DNA from: Gymnothorax reevesii
Taxonomy: Eukaryota; Chordata; Actinopteri; Anguilliformes; Muraenidae
NCBI GenBank assembly: GCA_029721435.1
Contig: CM056577.1
Coordinates: forward strand, 27,359,719 to 27,423,718
DNA: 64,000 nucleotides
Direction of reading: 5' to 3'
Part shown: positions 23,170-35,554 of the stretch, one piece after another
Numbering within the stretch: the stretch's first letter is position 1
How the letters are laid out: the number at the start of each line of letters is the position of its first letter
The notes under the pieces: model-generated
The model's input: the letters and a program-made list of their open reading frames with translations, nothing else
Databases searched by the model: none
What the model was told of the DNA's origin: nothing
Position numbers and translations under genes: made by a program

Positions 23170-24350
23170 TTCACCATTGTTGAGCGTGCTGAATGTGCGC
23201 ATTATGTTTGCGGGCAATGTACTCGAGCCATTGGATGGATATCTCTGAACATTTTGTGCTGAGTGTGATATGCACCATCTTAAGTGTAGGCCACATTGTC
23301 TTTAGGGAAGACATGGCCATGTATGCTGCCTCTAGAGTGGTGTACGTGAAGGGATCCAGGTTTACTCATTCAATAAATGTCTCCCAGTAAACCAGATATG
23401 CTCTTCGCAATACGACCACATCATTTATGGTATAGCACACCAGTTCTCTTTGGAAATCGAACAATTTTTGACGGACGGTACTGTACCAGGCCATGAATTT
23501 GGAATTTTCTCCCTCGGACATGGCATCATTACCGTAAAGGTGCAGTTCTGGGTAGGGGCCTACGTGGTTCTCAGGTGTTGAACCAGTGCGGGAAATGCCC
23601 TTTTCTCAGCATCCTCAAAGCCTAAGGCTTTGGGGGTCTTTGTGAGTTGCATTGGGAGGCAGCAGAAAGATTCAATCCACCTGTCAGTTTTGCCATACAT
23701 AAAAAGCACTAGACTACCGCGCATAACCAGGGTAGGTGTAGTTCCCTGCTGGGTAAAGAGCTGGAATACAAGATAAGTCAAAACCCGCGGCATTGTGAGC
23801 TATGAAGGTATGTCCTCTAATGTTGTTGTTGTTGTTGTTGTTGTTGTGTTTTTCTTTTGTGAAGTTCTTTATAAACTGCATTACGCAACTTGTACCAGAT
23901 GCATAGCCAACCACAGTTGGTTTTTAAATGTGATAGTGCTTGCAAAGTTGGCATCATGACGGCCAACACAGTACCGTGTTCCAAAATCATAGAAAATGTA
24001 TTTCTCATTTGGCTTGTTTGCTGCAGTGGGTTGGTGCGGTTCATCACTGACTAGAGGCCTGCCACAGTGTTTGCATCGACCCTGCTGACATTTGTGTGCA
24101 GATTCATCCGGAACATCGTGATCGTCATTACCGCCTTCTTTCGCTGTGGGGACTTTGAAAAGACAGTGACAATCAATGCTTTCACAGGGTGTAAGATTGT
24201 ACGTCTCAGAATACCGTTTGTGTATTTAAACAGGTTGAGCGACACAGGCAACGGCATTCAGTGCATCTAATAGGTGTGTCATCAGGTTTGAAGCAATCAG
24301 TTCAGCAAACATTGCAGTAATATTTGGATTTATGGGTTAATACAGAACTG
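23170..24350 (-). pseudogene. polB: Polinton DNA polymerase B, exonuclease domain
   Basis: The minus strand shows, in order, a cysteine-containing N-terminal region (24,350-24,060), a YDF block near 24,000 (exonuclease motif I region), FIAHNAAGFDL near 23,815-23,785 (motif II region), VMRGS and FCCLPMQLTKTPKALGFEDAEK near 23,690-23,600, and a C-Y-x3-D-V block near 23,430-23,410 (motif III region). These fit the 3'-5' exonuclease half of protein-primed PolB from Polintons. Stops, frameshifts and a TGT-repeat expansion disrupt it. The palm domain is at 9.1-9.96 kb, beyond the ERV. Confidence 0.75.
23821..23848. repeat. (TGT)n microsatellite within PolB
   Basis: Nine TGT units interrupt the PolB sequence just before the FIAHNA block on the minus strand; they read as glutamine or asparagine runs depending on frame. 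Confidence 0.9.
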
Positions 24351-24723
24351 TGCCGCTCATAACTCTCTTCACAAGTTTTTTTTTTGGAGTGTCGTACGTT
24401 TGTCTTATTGATAAGGCAGTAGTGGTTGTCATGAAGGTACAGCCAGATTGTTTGGTTATTATGCTTGTTGGATACATTTGTAGTTTTTTACTACCTCTGC
24501 TGTGATGGAAAACCAGAATCTTCGCATTTAAAAGCGCTTCAAATTTTTACACGTCAGAAAAGCCAGTCTTGTGGTTAATTGAGAATCCCAATTCGCTATG
24601 TAGCCGCTCTGCCTAAATTCTCGTTCTGCGTTTGTCGAATTAAAAAAAATGCAATAGACATAAGGCGAAGCAATGCACGTTCTGTATTTTTCGGTCTGTA
24701 AAGTGCTTGTCTTTTTATTATTA
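24351..24723 (-). other. probable degraded Polinton sequence
   Basis: Lies between the exonuclease part and the N-terminal fragment of PolB on the same strand. No motif is readable. Confidence 0.35.
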
Positions 24724-25094
24724 GGGCCGGTTCATACTCTACGCAAGGTACGCGAGCGCGAACACAAGGCAACGCATTGAGGCCATCTTGCGTCCTTGCG
24801 TAGCAAACTGTGTCGTCCAAATTTTTGTAAGGCGACGCGTGTATTTCCGTGAAATTCCAATAGGGGAGATGAAGCAAATAATGCACCATTCGCTGTGTTC
24901 AACACGCCAAAAAGAAGAAAGAAGGAGCAGGAGACGGAGAAGACTTTGCTGCCCCCTATTGCATGAACAGTGTACTGCTTTTTAACTAGGCACGGCGCAG
25001 CAAGGGACGCACTTTCAGGCTTCTCTGTGAACGGAATGGAACGGACCTGAGGTCACGTTCGCTCACGTGCCTTGCGTTGAGTACGAACCGGCCC
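24724..25094. mobile_element. MITE with GGGCCGGTTC inverted ends
   Basis: A 371-bp non-coding element. Its left end GGGCCGGTTCATACTC and the complement of its right end GGGCCGGTTCGTACTC match at 15 of 16 positions, and the similarity continues through the following CAAGGYACGYGAGCG. It is flanked by TTATTA on both sides (24,718-24,723 and 25,095-25,100), compatible with a TTA target duplication of PIF/Harbinger type. It has no transposase, so another element would have moved it. Confidence 0.8.
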
Positions 25095-25100
25095 TTATTA

Positions 25101-25463
25101 TGCGCCCGTCTCAAGACGGGACGTATTATATCATCACCCCCGTCCGTCTGTCTGTCTGTTAGCAATTTCTTGTCCGGGGCATGCCGCTTGAGCTACATTC
25201 GTGATACTTCACATACACGTGCACCATCACTAGGCGCTGTGTCGCGAACCATGAATTCGGTCACTGGCGAAGGTCAAAGGTCACATGGGGCCCAGATGGG
25301 GCTTGTCCGGAGCATAACTTCTCAACCGCTTCAGATACATCCATGATATTTCACACACACGTGTACCATCACTGAGCGCAGTGTCGCGGACAAAGGTCAA
25401 AGCTCACATGGGGCTGTTGTCTGTTCACTTCCTGATCCATGTTCATGACGGGCGTATTATGCA
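25101..25463. mobile_element. small foldback-type repeat with internal duplication
   Basis: Directly after the MITE. The ends (GCGCCCGTC at the left, GACGGGCGT at the right) are inverted copies. Inside, a unit of about 85 bases starting GTCCGG occurs twice (about 25,170-25,250 and 25,307-25,392). The left end itself can fold (CCCGTCTCAAGACGGG). No coding capacity. A CCGTCCGTCTGTCTGTCTGT stretch lies at 25,140-25,160. Confidence 0.55.
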
Positions 25464-25806
25464 CCGTTGGCGGTGCTCTTCTTGTTTATGTCATCATACA
25501 GTTCAAGTTTCAAATGGATACCGCCTGTCCGGTGATAGGCTATGGACTCCACTAACTCCAAGCTGTCATCAGTCTGCACCGTTTCATTGCTTTGCATGAC
25601 CTTGGTGAAATGCTCCAAAAACATGTCAGCGTTTGATTCGTCACCCATTTGTAAACCAGTCTGAATGTCACTTGACAACGAAGGCCCACGCAAACATAGA
25701 TTAGTGACGATGCCCTCAGAACAGGCTACAGATGGGGTGCCTATCAGGCCGATCAGCTGTCTCCTCAAAATAAGCGGCACTTGCTCAATATATTCAAGCA
25801 AGATCC
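25457..25806 (-). pseudogene. polB: Polinton DNA polymerase B, N-terminal region
   Basis: The 114-residue minus-strand frame contains SNADMFLEHFTKVMQSNETV and then DDSLELVESI, a pattern (Q-S-N-E-x-V-x-x-D-D-S) that I know from the start of Polinton PolB proteins. It is on the same strand as, and upstream of, the exonuclease part. It is interrupted on one side by a solo LTR (25,807) and on the other by the foldback repeat. Confidence 0.55.
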
Positions 25807-27403
25807 TGAGAGGATGCGCTCAGGAACCGAAAGCGAGAACCAAAAGATCCAACAAATGTGCTATTAATTTATTCTGGGGTGGAAACCCCGGCGGGGCAGT
25901 AGGCAGCAGTACAGAGTCCACAATCCAAAACCAGAATCCGGTAGTCGTAATCCAATTCGTAAACAGGGCAGCAAAGCAGGTTCATTACACGGGCACAGGT
26001 ATAACAAAGGTGAAGACAAAATCTAGATCAGTTCCAGTCAAAAGTATGACAGAGTACAAGGCATAGATGACATAACAAAATGTTCTGACAAGGGCTGGCT
26101 GTGAACTGACTGCTTAAGTACAAGTAAGGGAAGTCACGTGCTATAATAGGGAACAGGTGAGCTGGCTCAAACTAATTAACAAGGGAATGAACAAGAGGAA
26201 GTTCCTAACCACATGAAATTGGCGAAAGCCAAAACGCGGACAGGGATTACACAGACAGCTTTTGACAAACCGCTCCGGTTAGAGAGTGCTAAAGTGCACA
26301 GTGAGAGGCAGAACCGTGATTAACAAAGTGCAGAGAATCCGCTGAAGCGCAGCAAAGTAAATTGAGTGAAGGTAAGGGGCGGAGATTAGAGCAGAGAGAG
26401 TACTGAGAGCTTGTTAGTCAATTAGTAATGTGCAGCTATACAATCCCTCAGTGCTTGTTAGTTAGTTAGTATAATGCACAAGGTTAGGTGCTGTTAGTAG
26501 ATTAATAATAAACTTTTAGTATTTGTTAGTAATGATAGAACAGTAAGGCGATGGAAGTAAACAAGATTGGAAGGAATGTTTTTGGAAACCCAGAAACCAT
26601 TGAAATAACCTGCAGCAGTTAAGCACACAGACTGGGGAGACAGACTGAACCAACTAGATCACAAGACAGGGGAGACAGGTGCAATGCATGGCAATGGCAT
26701 GAACATGAACCGGAAAGATACACTGCCCGGCCAAAAAAAAAAGTCACCGTTTGGAAGTTAATGAACAAATTCTAAAATTGGATCATTATTGCGGTTATTA
26801 ATATGTTTCAGATGGCAATAATCATTTTAACCCTGACTGACAAAGTGTGTCGCTATTCATTTCTTAAAAAATCATGTCGGAAAACACATTCCCTGATGGT
26901 GGAAAAGATGTTACAGTATTTCAGAAGCAAGTTATTGGCCTGTATTTAGCAAAGAAAACCATGAATGACAAAACCAAGCAGGAGGAATCATTTTCACATA
27001 CAAATTTTCCACCACAAAGTCCTGACCTTGAACAAAATAAAAGTTATTGGGATGTGCTGAAGACCACCAAGTGGTTTAACCATTATGTCGAGAAGACAAG
27101 ATCTTGGACAAAAATCATGGCATTTCTGATCGAAAAGAAATGTTCTGACATTGCATATAGTTGTCAAAACAATGACAAGACGAATATGCACTGTAATCAA
27201 AGCTACAGGGGTTCCAACTAAATATTTGAGAGTGCAACTTTTTTTTTTGGCCAGGCAGTGTAGTATAAACAGATACTATGAAATATTGCAAGGAATGCAG
27301 GACAAAGGAAGACAGGCAGAATACAAAGCATGGTACAGACAAGGGTAAAACAATGGCATAGTCAGGACAAGGCAAGCATGGTCAATAAATCAGAATCCTA
27401 ACA
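25807..27403. mobile_element. solo LTR A (containing a Tc1 remnant)
   Basis: Homologous with 60,601-61,815 over both halves, and both have TGT...ACA-like ends. Flanks are GATCC (25,802-25,806) and GATAC (27,404-27,408), a 5-bp target duplication with one mismatch. There is no internal coding region, so it is a solo LTR left by recombination between two LTRs. A 540-bp Tc1-type element was later inserted in it. Confidence 0.75.
26721..27260 (+). mobile_element. internally deleted Tc1/mariner
   Basis: Inverted ends CACTGCCCGGCCAAAAAAAA and its complement, flanked by TA on both sides (26,719-26,720 and 27,261-27,262). The plus strand keeps a broken frame (26,874-27,221) in which FPPQSPDLEQNKSYWDVLK corresponds to the third catalytic region of Tc1 transposases, with the usual N-P-I-E altered. 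Most of the transposase is gone. Confidence 0.85.
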
Positions 27404-28627
27404 GATACCCCTCAGGTCGACAGGTGATTTCAGCACCATGAAGGGGAGGTACTTCTCTTATCATACCACCAAGATCAACGTGCACTTCATCACCAGAATT
27501 GCCACCTTTTAGGTCGTGCGTATTAGTACATTGTGCAACATGCTCCGAATGAACGTTCTCGTTTTTGCAGTCAAGCATCTCCCTCCTCATCAGCTCCTAT
27601 GTTAACAGGTCTACTTCCACAAAAACCCGCAGTGTGTGAACTAGCCTCATCAAGTAACTCGTCAATAATGTCACCTTCATTCTCAGACAAATCAGTTGGC
27701 ATATGCATATGCGTGCCGAGATCACATTACCAGAAACCAGATGGTGTGACGGAAGCTAATCGCTTCCTATGCTCATTTCTCTTACCATCTACCGACTTAA
27801 AATTTCTTTTTCGGGGCATGATTGGAAAATGTATATAAAACCCAAAATGAATGTGAAAAGAGTCCGAACAAAAACAGCCGTTAAGCAACTTCGCAATCCT
27901 CCTTCCTGGCAAAAGACTTTGCGTAAAGCTTTCTCAACTTAATTTCTTTTTTTTTTCAAACAAGACAATGTCACCGATTCTATTGGGTCAAGCTGTTGAT
28001 CACTCGGATCTGTTGTTAAAATTCATCTCACAACTCACGACTCACAACTTGTTGTTATCTTTTATTGTCAAAACGTGGTGATTTTTGCAGGTGAGGAAAT
28101 TGAATAGCATTCTGCGGGAAAGTATGTCCGTTAGAACAGGAAGCTGTAATGTAGTCCAAAGAGCTTTTAGTATCACTTCCTGGTTTCATTAATGGCATGA
28201 AGTCTGAAGAATCCCACAGTGCTATATCCTTTTCCGTCCAATTTTATGGTTGTAATGAGAGGGGCTGCTTGTCAAATCTTTGGCGGGCTGAATGATGGTA
28301 ATGGGACAAATATTATTAAAGTTTGTGATAGTTACGAGTTTGGCCTATAGTCCAGAGTGAAATACAAAATAACCTACCTCTTTTTGTTCTGGGTGCTGGT
28401 GAAGCATCACTTTCTCTGACGTCGTTCTCCCTTTTGAAAGCCAGATTTTCTTTGGAACACGCAGTGGATGTTTCACAGCATTCAAATCTACAGGAAAAGC
28501 GCATGTATTTTGTATTATGCAGACAACACTGTTCTGAATAGAAGTAATTTTTTTTACGGTCATAGGTGAATGGTTTCGTACCTGGAAGCCTGTTCCGATA
28601 CGGTGTACAGGGGATCGTCAACTGAGC
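27404..28627 (-). other. possible PolB N-terminus, otherwise unassigned
   Basis: Minus-strand frames at 27,912-27,727 (which includes MPRKRNFKSVDGKR) and 27,590-27,409 would be the natural upstream continuation of the PolB N-terminal fragment once the solo LTR is disregarded, but no diagnostic motif is present. 27,920-28,627 shows nothing recognisable; the 101-residue minus-strand frame at 28,316-28,621 has no known domain. Confidence 0.35.
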
Positions 28628-30094
28628 TGTAAGACCTCACAAAACAATACCAACGACGGTTCATTGCAGCGAGGTGAAGGACTCACGTGTTCTTATTGAC
28701 TCCATTAAACAGTAAATACTGAAAATCACTGAAATATATACCCCCGGGTGTTAGTAATATTCCCGCAGCTTAGGTTCGTCGGTAATACCAGCCGATTAGA
28801 AGTCAGCCATCACTGCAACAGCATCTTTTGGCTTGAATTTCAGCGAACCCAGATTCAATCCGCCCATGGGCTCCGTTTATATGAATTTTCAACAGATAAC
28901 CGACGTTTCGTCTTATGGGTTTCTTTCAGGCTAAAAATCCCGGGGCCGGCAAATACGATTCCTTATGTTGGTAGATCCTGGCTGCTTATCTAACTTGATT
29001 AAAACCGATTCTCATCCAAAAGCCGCTGATCAGTCAGTCTTTAGTTGAGCATAACCCCTAAGTCTCCGGCGCAACGTAGCTACAAAGAATGTACAGGAGT
29101 TAAGAGTCATACAGACCACGCAAGCTAGAAGAGGAATAACAATAATTTAATCACCAGGGAGGCAAAACTTGGATCAAACAAATCAACGCTAAGCTAATTA
29201 CCAGTTACATATAATTTAGAAGGATTTAGAATATTTTCATACCTGGAAAAGATGAATGTGGTCGGGGAGAACTCAGATGCCATCCCCCTCCGCCCACCGA
29301 GATCCGCTGCTTACGCACAGACCCAGACGAGCGGGGCGAGGTGGAATGTGAGCTTCCCGCTTACCTTTCGAGCCTCAGACCACATAAAGATGGAAGAGTA
29401 AATAAGAGAAAAAGAGACCCGCCTGGTTAGGATCTCGTACTTTTAAAGAACCACGTACTTTCCAAAACCATGCCTCCGAACAAGGTAGAGGCCAAATCAG
29501 AGTTGCACTCGCAAAGGTGTAACCACCTGGGCAATTGTCCGCGCAAATTCTAACCAGCTTTTCAGGAGCTTTCCAAAAAGAGAGTGAAACATAATCTCAA
29601 GGTAAATGAAACATGTTTCATTCAATTCCTTAGATTTCCCAGAGAATAAAAAGACCAAATATGATAGGAATATGTGCTTAAATGATGCAGTTGTCATGTA
29701 AAAGCTTTAAAATGGAGTATTACAATTCAATTGTGTTATAAATATATAAGTGGTTCCTTTATCGGATATTGAACATAAACATATTATGAATTTGACCAAG
29801 ATTTAGATTGTTTTAAGCAGATTAATATAACTGGGCTTAAATTTCAATGGGACGAGTTATGGAACTCTGAGGAACGCTGGGCAGCCTGGACGTAATGGTT
29901 CTGGCTTCCTGCTGTGAACAGAACAAAGGATGCCACTCTCACCGGCAGGCTGTAGGATTATAAAAGTTAACTGCTGGCTCTGGACTGTGTCAGATCACCC
30001 AAACATTCAGATTTTACCCGCGTAATGGGCACGTGTTCCAACAATATGATTTTTGACATATATTGTGAGCCAAATCAAATATTCAGGTTCTACA
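28628..30094 (-). repeat. 3' LTR of element C (type 2)
   Basis: 1,467 bp with TGT...ACA ends. It shares its U3 side (29,170-30,094) with LTR types 1 and 2, and the block at 28,740-28,960 with the ERV 1 LTRs. Confidence 0.85.
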
Positions 30095-30109
30095 ATCCAC
30101 CCCCTGACC
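30095..30109 (-). promoter_or_regulatory. polypurine tract of element C
   Basis: The minus strand reads GGTCAGGGGGTGGAT immediately before the LTR start TGTAGAACC, the position where plus-strand viral DNA synthesis is primed. Confidence 0.65.
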
Positions 30110-31790
30110 ACGAGGTCACAAAGGATTATTCAAATAGTCTCTGGTTGATGACTTAATATTAAGTATACTTAATAACTATGGAAGAAATTTGAGAAATTGC
30201 AAATTAAGAGTACTTGAGTTTTCCACGACAGTTGCGTCACTTGATAAAAATGGATTGTTTCCTCTTAATGCAATGTAATTGAAAATTTAGAGAAGTGTGG
30301 CTTCGGACCTTAAAAGAAAGAGACTACCGTAGGATGTAACATCAAACATGGAAAAAACTGGCTCAAGACAAGAACGAAACATTTTAATTAAAAGTAATAT
30401 CTAGATTTGTTCTATGAGTCTATGATCTGAAGTTAGTTGATGTACTAATTGAATCATTTTTATTATGCCAAATAAATAATTCGAAAAGTACTTTTCTCTA
30501 AAATCATGAACAATAGAGATCGCAGAACAAACCAGCACATAAACCAAAAACTTTCCCACCCTTGACTAGGGAAAGCAAAAAGATTGTATGTGCTACTAAC
30601 TATGTAACCAAACCAATTTGGGAAAAAAACCCAGTGGGAAAAATCCAATGGAGGTTACAATATCAAATCATTTAGAGGTATAATTAAAATGCCTTGTAAA
30701 CATACACAGTTACAGACAAAAAACAATGAATATTTACATGAGGTAAATGAGAACTTGCGAATCATAAAGACATTCAGCAATTCTATTACATGATATGATC
30801 TGGCGATCAACTGAGAGAGTGGGGTTGACACACAGAATAGGCTGGTCAGAAGCAGTTTTGTAAGAATTTCCGATAAAATTATGAAAAATATTATAAAGGA
30901 GAATTGGGCTAATTTGGATCATTGCATATGTAGCTTTACCTTACTTTTATGAATATAAGGCACACCATCTTTGGCCTTCAGTGTAAGGAATCTATATGCC
31001 GCAGTCCAATTAATTGCCAAGTTTCTCACAACCCATTTTTGTACCAACCTGCACTCTTTACAAATAGTTCACAAATCAACCACAAACACAACTGCAGCTT
31101 GTCCATATGAAAATGCCCTTGTTCGGTCCAGTTGCCGAGAAGATGTCAAGTCTGGCGGCCGCCTATGTTGGTGCACGTGTCAGTTGAGATTTGAGTGTGT
31201 GTCCTTAAAATTGTACAGAGGAAGACCTGGCTGAGTCTTGTCTGTGATGAAGGTCCTGATATCAAAGTTAGTCGAAAGCATGATGGAGTTTCTGTTCCTC
31301 AGGTGAGTCTGGCCAAGTCCGGTCCTTGAATCTATGGTGCCTGTATAGAGAAACTTAGAGAAGCATCCCGCCACATACACAACAAGATCAAAACCTGACA
31401 TTACCAAAGCAGTTATCACTCCTCCTGTAAGAATCAGAAAATGTTAAAGTTAATTAAAAACATTTTGGTGTGAGGTGCTCAGTGCGAGTTGAAATCTTCC
31501 TGAGCCAGCAAACTGTCCTGTAATAGATGAGTCAAGCACAATGCCTGCCATCACCCCACAATTCACGTCTCCCCCTTCTGTGGAACCTTGCGACGCTTTA
31601 AGGAGAACAGTGATTGCGGAGGTGTGAGTGGCACCGGAACTCCCATCACCCCTGCTTCCAGAAAGAAAAACAGCGGCAGTTAGTACTGCAATTTTAAATG
31701 AAACAATGTTTAATGGCCTTCCTTTCACACCAGGATGAACCACAGACAAGCATGGAGAGAAGCGAATGGTGTAGATGAGGGTACCCTTGT
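30110..31790 (-). other. internal segment of element C with unassigned frames
   Basis: The minus-strand frames 31,749-31,450 (99 residues) and 31,419-31,180 (79 residues) read like coding sequence of moderate complexity but match no retroviral domain I know. A pyrimidine-rich CTGATTCTTACAG before the second frame on the minus strand looks like a splice acceptor, and TTTCATTTAAAATTGCAG lies within the first. They occupy the place where pol or env would be. They could be remnants of env, a captured host sequence, or chance. 30,110-31,170 shows nothing recognisable. Confidence 0.35.
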
Positions 31791-34537
31791 GTGTGTGTGT
31801 ATCTGTGTGGGGGTGTGAATAACGGCTATAAAGTGGGTCTGAGGGGGCCTGTTACCAAGAGCGGGTGTTTTATGGCCCCGCAATAGGGATGTTCGTCCAT
31901 CCCCTGATGCTCTCTGGTGTGAAGACTGTAAAAGAAGGAACTATGCAGGGTGACTGTCTGCATAGTTAAGCCTGAAATGGCTAAAAACCAAAAGAAATGA
32001 AATAATGCGTTCGGTCAGAACGCAGGCCCAAACTTTATGTCTACTATGTCCATGTTGAACATAGTTGACTTGGAAAAAGGGTGAAGGCGATCAGAGAGAG
32101 AGAGTACAAATAGAGGAACGGCATGCTATAAGAAGATAAGGTATTTAAATAAAAATATACCAATCGTTGTCTAAAGTGACCAAAATCATCTGGTTCCAAT
32201 GTCTTGGGATGAATGTTAATTTAATAAAATGAATTTTAAAGCTGGAGGAAAATTCATCTCCCAAAAGAATAATACATCGTAAGCAATTGAAAATTTAATT
32301 ACTTCAGTCAGGCTATAAATTATTCCCCCAGTGGAGGCAGACAATATAGACTTAATGTCCCACTACGTATTTAGAACTTCAGATGTTATTTGATACACAG
32401 CAGCAATGACGATATAGAAATGGTCAAATAAATTTTAATTCAAAACAATGCATTTGGTGGTTAGCGAGATCCACACAAAACGCAATCAAATTAAGCGGTT
32501 TAGTTCAAATATGAGGTTAGACGGCAAGTAAGCCTGTTAGTGAAAAGCCACACTCAAGATGGCGGTCACAGGCATGCATTCGGTTGTACTACATGCAACA
32601 TAACACTGGTTCCGCCTCCCTCTCGGAAGGGAGGAAGGTCGGAAGCCATCAGTAAGCCACAGCAATGATTGGCTGATTCGAAGGGCGCCATTTTGCTCGT
32701 ATTTAAAATGAGGACTGTGTCAACCAACCATCTTCCCAGCTACAGGCTACGACATCCTAATACAGCCCCCATGCCAATCCGTGTATCAGCCAACCAGCTC
32801 ACCGGTGAATAGTCACGTGACCCAGTGGGCTGGCTAGGACTTCCCCCTCTGAGGAAGAACCAGCCCACATGCAAACTCAACCAATGGCGACTCCCAGATT
32901 AAACCACGTTATTTTCCTCAACAATGCGAGCCAAAATGGCGGGCCGTTCAACTTGATAACCCTTTGTGCAAAGGTAATATGGCAGCTTCAATGCATACTA
33001 TAGAGAAGCCCAAATTTAAGGCGAATTTCAAAGCTGTTATTTCCATTGCTCAATTTGGCGTAAAATGTAAAAATATTCAACCCCTCCAATGATAAGCCCT
33101 TACTTGGCTATGCCTAAGACTAATGTCCAAACCGCCTAGCCCAGTTGCATAAAGCACAAACACTCGGCGACCTGAAATCCCACGTGTCACAGCACAACAA
33201 GCTTTAGCTCACACGGAAGATGCTGAATATCTTGCTTGCGGAAAACCGCATGATAAACCGAATAAAGAATTAAGTCTATTCACTGTCCGTGTCCCGAAAG
33301 ACTGCAGGCATGAAAAATTCGACAGAAGTTAACTTCAAAAACCCAAATGGTACAGAAAGCAATGTTATAACTTTGACTGCAAAGTACAATTTATCGAATG
33401 CCGTTTCGCAGCTCTCAGAGCGCTAATCAAGAGAGCGCACCCACGGGGCAGTGAAACCGTATTAACTTTGAGTTTAACAAGACAAGAGAATGGAAAACAT
33501 TCGCCAACTCAGCCGAACCAAGGAGGCGAATCAAAGCACTAATAAACGTACTTGCCACTACCCTGCGATAGTTACAAGAAAAATATGTAAATCCAAATAA
33601 TATTTCGAAGTTACTCTCTCCACTTCCCTACAGACTCGATTCATTCAAACAATAACTTCCAATATTGGGTAAGGATTACCTGAACAATTCCCGCAGGACC
33701 TTGCACTAAATCCATCAAATGTATTCAACTGCAGATTACTTTCAGTACACCTACGAAAACCTTCAAACACAATCCCGGTACAAGCCAAGAGTATTCAACC
33801 CCTTCGGTGGCAAGCTTCACCTCTGCCATTGCGTAGCCACGAAACGCGCCCCCCTCAACCGCAAAGCCAAGGTACAATACAACCAATCAACGGGCTTAAG
33901 ACGAACACGGCCAATTTGCCCCGCAACACCAGCCATTCACGTCCACCTAGAAATGCCGAAACTCCCGACTGCACACAGAAACACAATCTCTAACTTGCCA
34001 TTAAACCTTCTGCCAAAAAGCACGAAAATACCAAGTGGCCCAAATTATTCGGAAGATACAGCAGTCTAAAGAGATAACAGAAAACAATGTAGTTTATACA
34101 AACATTCCCTCAATTTACACTTCATTCTCTGATCGCGAAAAGACAAAATTAAAACATGTCTGGTTTCTACGGTCCCAGGCCTATGGGGAATATCTCGTTC
34201 CCTTAGCATCGGTCTCTTACCCGGTGAATTTTAACCTGTATAAACAAAGTAAAAAACACAGCATTACTTACCGAATGCGGAGGACTGGTAGAGCCGACCG
34301 GATCGCACAAACCAGGATCACCTCGGATATGGAGATTCACACACCAGCCAGCAGAAGGCAGAGCACCTCGGAAAGCGTTGTAAACAGAACCATACACTCC
34401 TGATTATAGGCTTTGCCAGTATGATACGCAAGCCATTACGCCGCAAGATGCAAAGGTTCTCAAAACGACAAATTACATTTTAAATAAGCCAAAAACGGTT
34501 TGTATAAGAAGTTAGATCACGAGGGTTAGTCACCAGC
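31791..34537 (-). other. leader/internal segment of element C
   Basis: Homologous with 15,453-17,962. Starts at a GT run and ends at the primer-site-like word next to LTR 34,538. Two AAGATGGCGG-type words (32,558 and 16,190) and CpG-containing stretches recur in both copies. No protein motif is readable. Frames at 33,719-34,403 are not supported. Confidence 0.65.
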
Positions 34538-35554
34538 TGTAAGACCTCACAAAAGAATACCGATGACGGAACATTGCAGCGAGGTGAAGGACTCACGTGT
34601 TCTTATTGACTGACTTTAATTCGAGCATTCTCCTGGCTGGTGTGAATCTCAATAGAATGAGTATTTTTTCAGCTTAGGTTCGTCGGTAATACCGGCGGAT
34701 TAGAAGTCAGCCATCACTGCAACAGCATCTTTTGGCTTGAATTACAGCGAACCCAGATTCAATCTGCCCAGGGGCTCCGTTTATATGAATTTTCAACAGA
34801 TAGCCGACGTTTCGTCTTATGGGTTTCTTTCAGGCTAAAAATCCCGGAGCCGGCAAATACGAATCCTTATGTTAGATTCTGGCTGCCTATCTAACTTGAT
34901 TAAAACTGATTCTCATACCAAAGCCGCTGATCAGTCAGTCTTTAGTTGAGCATAACCCCTAAGTCTCCGGTGCAACGTAGCTACAAAGAATGTACAAGAG
35001 TTAAGAGTCATACAGACCACGCAAGCTTGAAGAGGAATAACAATAATTTAATTACCAGGTAGGCACAACTTGGATCAAACAAATCAATGCTAAGCTAATT
35101 ACCAGTTACATATAATTTAGAAGGATTTAGAATATTTTCATACCTGGAAAAGATGAATGACCACGCGGAGCTAAAGTCGCCCCATGTGGTCGGAGAGAAC
35201 TCAGATGCCATCCCCCTCCGCCCACCGAGATGTGCTGCTTACGCACAGACCCAGACGGGCGGGGCAAGGTGGAATGTGAGCTTCCCGCTTACCTTTCGAG
35301 CCTCAGAACACATAAAGATGGAAGAGCAAAGAAGAGAAAAAGAGACCCGCTCGGTTAAGATCTCGTACTTTTAAAGATTCCTAAACCACGCCTCCGAACA
35401 ATGGAGAGGCCGAATCAGAGTTGCACTCGCGAAGGTGTTACCACCAGGGCAATTGCCCGTGCAAATTCTAACCAGCTTTTCAGGAGCTTTCCAAAAAGAG
35501 AGTGAAACATAATCTCAAGGGAAATGAAACATCCATCCATCCATTTTCTACCGC

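Noticed and set aside
23821..23848. Regular repeats that might suggest a CRISPR array
   Set aside because: Plain trinucleotide microsatellite without spacers; the organism is a eukaryote.
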